Origin: Trueperaceae bacterium
Lineage (GTDB): Bacteria; Deinococcota; Deinococci; Deinococcales; Trueperaceae
Length of the DNA stretch: 64,000 nucleotides
Assembly (NCBI GenBank): GCA_023954415.1
Contig: JAMLIB010000002.1
Span: 254,599-318,598, forward strand
Direction: 5' to 3'
The notes beneath the pieces are model-generated. The model had not been told where the DNA came from. It saw only the letters and a list, made by a program, of their open reading frames with translations, and made no database searches. A program made the position numbers and the translations under genes. This document shows positions 58,997 through 64,000 of this stretch, piece by piece. The first letter of the stretch is position 1. Each line of letters begins with the position of its first letter.

Positions 58997-60522
58997 TGGC
59001 CGAAGTCCTCCTCGGCATCGACGTGGGCACCTACTCCTCCAAGGGGGTGCTCACCGACCTGAACGGCGCCGTCCTGAAGAGCCACGTGGTGGAGCACGGG
59101 GTGTCGTTCCCCCAGCCGGGCTGGGCGGAACAGGACGCGGACGCCGTCTGGTGGCACGACACGCGCGTCATCTGCCGGGAGCTGCTGAACGGCGCCCCCT
59201 ACGCCGGCGCCGACGTGGCGGGCGTGGCGGTCAGCGCCATCGGGCCATGCCTCCTGCCGCTCGACCGCGACGGTGCCCCGCTCCGCCCCGGGATCCTCTA
59301 CGGCGTCGACACGCGCGCCAGCGACGAGATCGAGCTGCTGAACCGGGAACTGGGAGCGGAGCAGATCTTCGAGTTCTCCGGCATGGCGCTCACGAGTCAG
59401 GCCATCGGGCCGAAGATCCGGTGGTTGCAGCGGCGCGAACCCACCGTGTGGCAGCGCACGAAGCGTCTCACGACCGCCAGCAGCTACCTCGTGTCCAGGC
59501 TCACGGGCGAGCACGTCATGGACCGTCACACGGCCAGCCACTACATGCCGCTCATGGACATCGCGGCACTCGAGTGGTCGGAGCGCTACGCCGCGGCAGT
59601 GGCGCCCCTGGAACTGCTGCCGCGCCTGGGCTGGAGCGACGAACTCGCGGGCCTCGTCACGCGCGCGGCCGCCGCCGAGACCGGCCTGAAGGCGGGCACG
59701 CCCGTGGCGGTCGGCGCCGTCGACGCGCTCGCGGAGGCCGTCAGCGTCGGTGCCACCCAACCAGGCGACCTGATGATCATGTACGGCTCGACGACGTTCT
59801 TCATCCTGGTGCTGCCCACACCGGTGCCGGACCCGCGGACTTGGACCACCGCCGGCGCCTTCGCAGGCCAGTACGCCCTGGCGGCCGGCATGGCCACCAC
59901 CGGTTCGTTGACGCACTGGTTCCGCGACCAACTGGCCCGAGACCTGCCGCCGGAAGAGGCGTTCGAACGCCTCTTCCAAGGTGTGGGCAGCGTGCCGGTC
60001 GGAAGCGGCGGCCTGGTGCTGCTGCCCTACTTCAGCGGCGAGCGCACTCCCCTGAACGACCCGCTGGCCCGCGGCGTCATCGCGGGCCTCGACCTCACCC
60101 ACACCCGCGAGCACCTGTTCAGGGCCCTACTCGAAGGCGTCGCCTACGGTGTCAGGCACAACCTCGAGACCTTCGCCGCGCTCGGCGCAACGCCCAAGCG
60201 CATCGTGGCGGTGGGCGGCGGGGCCCGCGGGAGCACCTGGCTGCAGATCGTGTCCGACGTGAGCGGGCAGACGCAGCTCGTGCCCGAAGTGACGCTCGGG
60301 GCGAGCTACGGCGACGCGTTCCTGGCAGGCCTCGCGGCGGGCGTCCTGAAGCGCGCCGATCTCTCGGGCTGGGTCAGGATCAAGGACCAGGTGCGCCCCG
60401 TGCCGGAGGACTCGGAGCGCTACGAACCGTATTACCGGGACTTCCTGAGGCTGTACGCGGGGACGGCCCCGGTGGTTCACGCCCTGGCGAGCCGGCAGCG
60501 GGACCGGACTACTCCGGCCTGA
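58996..60522 (+). CDS. FGGY-family carbohydrate kinase
   Basis: A 508-residue sugar kinase of the FGGY family (xylulokinase/ribulokinase/fuculokinase). Phosphate loop LLGIDVGTYSSKGVLTD at the N-terminus, MIMYGSTTFF (second phosphate motif), FSGERTPLNDPLARG and VAVGGGARGSTWLQIVSDV near the C-terminus are all present. With the isomerase upstream, D-ribulose is the most economical substrate, but this is inference. It ends in a convergent overlap of 14 bases with lysS. Confidence 0.88.
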   Translation: MAEVLLGIDVGTYSSKGVLTDLNGAVLKSHVVEHGVSFPQPGWAEQDADAVWWHDTRVICRELLNGAPYAGADVAGVAVSAIGPCLLPLDRDGAPLRPGILYGVDTRASDEIELLNRELGAEQIFEFSGMALTSQAIGPKIRWLQRREPTVWQRTKRLTTASSYLVSRLTGEHVMDRHTASHYMPLMDIAALEWSERYAAAVAPLELLPRLGWSDELAGLVTRAAAAETGLKAGTPVAVGAVDALAEAVSVGATQPGDLMIMYGSTTFFILVLPTPVPDPRTWTTAGAFAGQYALAAGMATTGSLTHWFRDQLARDLPPEEAFERLFQGVGSVPVGSGGLVLLPYFSGERTPLNDPLARGVIAGLDLTHTREHLFRALLEGVAYGVRHNLETFAALGATPKRIVAVGGGARGSTWLQIVSDVSGQTQLVPEVTLGASYGDAFLAGLAAGVLKRADLSGWVRIKDQVRPVPEDSERYEPYYRDFLRLYAGTAPVVHALASRQRDRTTPA

Positions 60523-62026
60523 GGAGCGGGAACAGGATCACGTCCCGGATACTGGGCACGTCGGCCAGTAACATGGCCAACCGGTCGATACCGAGGCCCA
60601 GGCCCCCGGTCGGTGGCATGCCGTACTCGAGCGCCGTCAGGAAGTCCTCGTCGAGCATCTGCGCTTCCTCGTCGCCGGCGTCGCGCAGCGCCTGCTGGCG
60701 CTCGAAGCGCTCCCGCTGGTCGAGCGGGTCGTTCAGCTCGCTGAAGGCGTTGCCGAGCTCCATGCCGACGGCCACCGGCTCGAAGCGCTCGACCAGGCCC
60801 GGGCGGCTGCGGTGGCGCTTGGCCAACGGGCTGATGGCCTCCGGGTGGTCCATGACGAACACGGGTCCGACCAGGTTGGGCTCTACGTAGATGTCGTAGA
60901 GCTTGTCGAAGAGCTGGTTCAGGGGGCGCTGCGCCAGCGGCAGCTCGCCCGCCGCGGCGCCGGGGTGCTTCTCGGCGGTCCATGCCCGCAGGCGCGCCTC
61001 GTCGAGCGGGTCGAAGTCGAACCCGGCGCGCTTGGCGAGCTCGCCGGTGTAGTCGACGCGCGGCCACGGCGGCGTGAAGTCCAGGACCGTGCCCTGGTAG
61101 GTGAGCTTCGTGGTGCCGAGCAGCTCGCGCACGAGCCCGGAGTACATGGTCTCGACGAGCGCGAGGATGTCGAGGTAGTCCTTGCCCGCCCAGTACAGCT
61201 CGAGCATCGTGTACTCGGGGTTGTGCTTGTAGCTGATCCCCTCGTTGCGGAAGTTGCGGCCGATCTCGTAGACGGCGTCGAAGCCGCCCACGATCAGGCG
61301 CTTCAGGTAGAGCTCGAGCGAGATGCGCAGGTGGAAGTCGTAGTCGAGCGCGTTGTGGTGGGTGACGAACGGGCGCGCCTCCGCGCCGCCAGGCACGGCC
61401 TGCAGCACGGGCGTCTCGACCTCGAGGAAGCCGAGGTCGTCGAGGTAGCGGCGGATGTAGCTCGTCGCCTTGCCGCGCAGCTCGAAGGCGCGCTTCACCT
61501 CGGGGTTGACCATGAGGTCGAGGTAGCGCTGGCGGTACCGGGCTTCCTTCTCCGTGAGGCCGTGGTGCTTGTCAGGCAGCGGCCGCAGACTCTTGACCAG
61601 GGGCCTGAACGCGTCGGCGTCGACCGTAAGCTCGCCCGTCTTGGTGGCGTACAGCGTGCCGCCCACCTCGAGCCAGTCGCCCAGGTCGACCTTCTTGAGC
61701 GCGTTGTACGCCTCCAGCTTGTCCTTCTGGAAGGAGGCCTGGATGCGCCCGCCGGAGCCGTCCTGCAGCGCGGCGAAGGTGAGCTTGCCGAGCATGCGCA
61801 GGAGCATGACGCGGCCGGCAACGACGACGCGCTCGTCGCCGAGCCTCTCGCCCGGCTCTGGGGCCGGGTGCAGCTCGTGCAGGCGCGCGGCCGTGTGCGT
61901 AGCCGCATAGCCGTACGGGTACGCCTCGAAGCCGCGCTCCGCGAGCGCCTCGAGGTTGCGCAGGCGCTGGTCGCGCTGCTCGTTGAGCGAGCGCTGCTCC
62001 GGCCGCCTGTCTGGGTTATCGCTCAT
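60509..62026 (-). CDS. lysS: Lysyl-tRNA synthetase, class II
   Basis: A 505-residue class II synthetase. The N-terminal OB-fold anticodon domain (about 60-170, RVMLLRMLGKLTFAALQDGS) is followed by motif 1 (FLEVETPVLQAVPGG), motif 2 (YEIGRNFRNEGISYKHNPEY) and motif 3 (GGLGLGIDRLAMLLAD). The length is standard. It lies 13 bases downstream of greA on the same strand and ends antisense to the last codons of the FGGY kinase. Confidence 0.96.
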   Translation of the reverse strand: MSDNPDRRPEQRSLNEQRDQRLRNLEALAERGFEAYPYGYAATHTAARLHELHPAPEPGERLGDERVVVAGRVMLLRMLGKLTFAALQDGSGGRIQASFQKDKLEAYNALKKVDLGDWLEVGGTLYATKTGELTVDADAFRPLVKSLRPLPDKHHGLTEKEARYRQRYLDLMVNPEVKRAFELRGKATSYIRRYLDDLGFLEVETPVLQAVPGGAEARPFVTHHNALDYDFHLRISLELYLKRLIVGGFDAVYEIGRNFRNEGISYKHNPEYTMLELYWAGKDYLDILALVETMYSGLVRELLGTTKLTYQGTVLDFTPPWPRVDYTGELAKRAGFDFDPLDEARLRAWTAEKHPGAAAGELPLAQRPLNQLFDKLYDIYVEPNLVGPVFVMDHPEAISPLAKRHRSRPGLVERFEPVAVGMELGNAFSELNDPLDQRERFERQQALRDAGDEEAQMLDEDFLTALEYGMPPTGGLGLGIDRLAMLLADVPSIRDVILFPLLRPE

Positions 62027-62039
62027 CGCGCTCGCCGCT

Positions 62040-62507
62040 TCAGCTGATGGACTCGATGTGGTACTCGTCGGTGCCGGCCTGCGTGGCGACCTTGAACTTC
62101 TCGCCCTTCGACCGGCCCATGAGGGCCTTGCCGAGGGGGGAGGCGTCGGAGACCTTGGGCACGTCTCCCTCCAGGACCCCCGCCTCGACCGGGGAGACGA
62201 CCTGGACCTTGAACGTCTCGCCGGACTTGACCTGGGTGAGCGTCACGACGCTCCCGTAGTCGACGTGGCCGCGGCCCTTCGTCTCGATGACCTCGGCGCT
62301 CTTGAGTTGCTGCTCGAGCTCGTCGATGCGCAGCTCGATGCGCACCTTCTCCGCCTTGGCGTCCTCCAGGCCCGTGTCGTCGTAGTCGTCGGACGACCCG
62401 GTCAGCTCCTGCAGGATCTTCGTGGCGTCTTCCAAACGGGCGTACTCTTGCTCCAGCGTGGCCTTGAGGCGCTCGTAGCCCTCAGGCGTGATGCGAACTC
62501 TCGCCAT
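62040..62507 (-). CDS. greA: Transcription elongation factor GreA
   Basis: A 155-residue Gre factor that rescues backtracked RNA polymerase. The N-terminal coiled coil (TPEGYERLKATLEQEYARLE ... IELRIDELEQQLKSA) carries acidic tip residues in GSSDDYDDTGLEDAK. The C-terminal domain has VVSPVEAG...SPLGKALMGRSKGE. AAGGAGAA upstream makes ATG 62507 (MARVRITPEG) the start in place of the longer frame from 62522. It is co-transcribed with lysS. Confidence 0.93.
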   Translation of the reverse strand: MARVRITPEGYERLKATLEQEYARLEDATKILQELTGSSDDYDDTGLEDAKAEKVRIELRIDELEQQLKSAEVIETKGRGHVDYGSVVTLTQVKSGETFKVQVVSPVEAGVLEGDVPKVSDASPLGKALMGRSKGEKFKVATQAGTDEYHIESIS

Positions 62508-62703
62508 GTGGTTCTCCTTCAAACGCTCACTTCGTGAGTTGAACTAGGGACCGTTAGCAAGCGGCTTGCCCTGCGACGAGGACAAGCCGTCATGCTCCCA
62601 ACTGTCTTTCCAGTCTACCCCACCACGATGAGAACGGGCGATCGTGGCTCACCGCTCCCCGACGCGCTCCCGGACGCCGCACACCACCGGCGCCGGCGTG
62701 GCA

Positions 62704-62759
62704 GCCGGACGCTGGCCGTGCCCGCACGGCGGCCGGACGCTGGCCGCGAACGCACGGCG
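62704..62759. repeat. 28-bp tandem duplication between greA and the TPR protein gene
   Basis: Two head-to-tail 28-base units (62704-62731 and 62732-62759), starting GCCGGACGCTGGCCG and ending GCACGGCG, differing at three positions. The rest of the 300-bp gap holds only the presumed greA and TPR-gene promoters. Confidence 0.85.
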
Positions 62760-62795
62760 GCCACCTCCTTTCACCTTGCACACTCCCCGGCTGCT

Positions 62796-62801
62796 TAAAC
62801 T
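62796..62801 (+). promoter_or_regulatory. -10 box, leaderless promoter of the TPR protein gene
   Basis: TAAACT, 6 bases before ATG 62808, with no ribosome-binding site. Confidence 0.55.
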
Positions 62802-62807
62802 TGGCTC

Positions 62808-64000
62808 ATGTCGTTGCGCAGCATCGTCCTGGTCGGCTTGGCGCTCGTCGCGCTCACCCTCCACGGCCGGGCCGCCGCGCCCGACTCTTCCATCACCATC
62901 GCCCCGCTGGAGCCGTACCAAGAGCTGTACGCGGCGCGGGCCATGGGCGACGCCGCTGCGCTCGAGCGGTTGGCCTTCGGGGGCGACCGCTACTCCGCCT
63001 ACTTGGCCGCAGTCGAGCTCTCCGCCTGGCCGCAACTGAGCGCCGGCCTGCGCCTCAGGGCCCTGGAGCGCGTGCTCGAGCTCCGTATGCCCGACTCCCT
63101 GCTGCGCGCCGAGAAGCTGCGCCTGGACCTCATGCACGGCGAACTGGCCGAGGCGGCCGGCGAGACGGCGGTCGCGGTGGCCGCCTACCGCGAGGTGCTC
63201 CCCGACCCGACCGCGCTCGCGGCGTTCCTACGCCTGGAGCAGGACCCGTACGCGCGAGCCAACGGCCTCCTCGCGGCGGGGAGGAACGAGGAGGCCCTCC
63301 AGGCGCTGGACGGGCTCGCCGCCCCATCCATCGAGGCCCCGGCCCTGCGTGCGCTGGGCCGCTACGAGGAGGCGCTGGCCGCCTACGACGCGTGGCTCGC
63401 CGCCGACCCCGGCAACGCCACGGCCGCCCTCGGCCGAGCGTGGTGCCTCTACTACCTGAGGCGCGACGACGCGGCAACCGCGGCCTTCGCCGCCCTCGGC
63501 CAGGCGGGCGACTACGGCCTCGGCCTCCTCGCCAACCGGGCGGGGCGCACGGACGCCGCCGTCGACTACCTGCGCGCCACCGGTAGAGCCGACTACATCT
63601 GGCTGGCCACCGACTACCTCGAGACGCAGGGGCGTTACGCCGACGCCATCCCCATCTACCTGGAGCTCGCGCGGGGCGGCAGCGCGTACGCCGACGACGC
63701 CGCCTATCGTGCCTACGTGCTCGCCCAGCGGCTCGGCGACGCCGGGGCCGAACGCGCCGCGCTCGACCTGATCCCGCTCGGGAGCTTCTTCGCGCTCAAG
63801 CTCGGCGGCCTGCCGGCCGCACCCGACCCGACGTCCGCCCCGGTGGGCGAGTACACGCGCGCCGCCATCCTGGGCACGGCGTCCGAGCTGGCCGCGCCCA
63901 CGCTCACCCTGGCCTCCTACCTCGTCGGCTCGGGCGACAAGCCTTCCGCCGTGGGCGAGCTCCTCTTCGGGCTGCGCGACGCGGAGGCGGCCGGCGACGT
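62808..64000 (+). CDS. Exported TPR-containing protein, probably a soluble lytic transglycosylase (partial)
   Basis: At least 397 residues, open to the right window edge. It begins with a signal-like segment (MSLRSIVLVGLALVALTLHG) and continues with TPR-like helical repeats (ALGRYEEALAAYDAWLAADP, ALGRAWCLYYLRRDDAATAA, YLETQGRYADAIPIYLELAR). This long superhelical N-terminal part is the layout of Slt-type lytic transglycosylases, whose catalytic domain would lie beyond the window. Without that domain the call stays tentative. The start is set by the -10 box. Confidence 0.6.
   Translation, partial: MSLRSIVLVGLALVALTLHGRAAAPDSSITIAPLEPYQELYAARAMGDAAALERLAFGGDRYSAYLAAVELSAWPQLSAGLRLRALERVLELRMPDSLLRAEKLRLDLMHGELAEAAGETAVAVAAYREVLPDPTALAAFLRLEQDPYARANGLLAAGRNEEALQALDGLAAPSIEAPALRALGRYEEALAAYDAWLAADPGNATAALGRAWCLYYLRRDDAATAAFAALGQAGDYGLGLLANRAGRTDAAVDYLRATGRADYIWLATDYLETQGRYADAIPIYLELARGGSAYADDAAYRAYVLAQRLGDAGAERAALDLIPLGSFFALKLGGLPAAPDPTSAPVGEYTRAAILGTASELAAPTLTLASYLVGSGDKPSAVGELLFGLRDAEAAGD

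Overview
The window is a GC-rich bacterial chromosome segment, densely coding on both strands. Gene content points to the Deinococcota, most likely a Truepera-like lineage. This is an inference from a short-form HisG with HisZ, a caa3-type oxidase with CtaG, a NucS-type endonuclease, biosynthetic arginine decarboxylase with agmatine deiminase and N-carbamoylputrescine amidase, and many genes with a TANNNT box 5 to 7 bases before the start codon (leaderless transcription, as known in Deinococcus). I saw no rRNA, tRNA or CRISPR array.

Layout. 1-7.3 kb: end of a glycine-rich protein gene, CorA-type transporter, hisG/hisZ behind a small membrane protein, proB, asd followed by a 16-bp tandem repeat, and a DUF218 protein. 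7.4-13.6 kb: DegV protein; an operon of an SHMT-like PLP enzyme and a fused aconitase-family enzyme behind a structured leader with a 17-codon ORF; comM. 13.9-19.7 kb: caa3 oxidase operon (subunit II with cytochrome c, I, III, subunit IV with a second cytochrome c), terminator, ctaG. 19.7-25.6 kb: HAD hydrolase, unknown protein, VOC-DinB fusion, divIC/galT, head-to-head nucS and nfo, DinB protein. 25.6-33 kb: orphan amino-acid-type binding protein, HpaB/M20 peptidase/flavin reductase operon opposite a PucR regulator, and an MBL hydrolase.

33.1-41.8 kb holds the agmatine route to putrescine (speA, then aguA-aguB). It is interrupted at 35.5-39.7 kb by an accessory island: a DUF234-type AAA ATPase, HepT fragments, an orphan ABC ATPase, a decayed second ATPase copy and a PrlF-YhaV toxin-antitoxin pair. 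A VapBC pair follows aguB. 42.7-48.6 kb: acyl-CoA ligase, GldC-like protein, RmlA-like nucleotidyltransferase, GH13 amylase and a YczE membrane protein.

48.7-60.5 kb is a catabolic region organised around an RpiR regulator. Leftward are a family-5 peptide-type binding protein, DppB, DppC, an MlrB-like serine hydrolase and an MlrC-like M81 peptidase. Rightward are a GH172 hydrolase, a fucose-isomerase-like enzyme and an FGGY kinase, together consistent with D-arabinofuranoside use through D-ribulose. The window ends with lysS-greA and the start of a TPR-containing exported protein.
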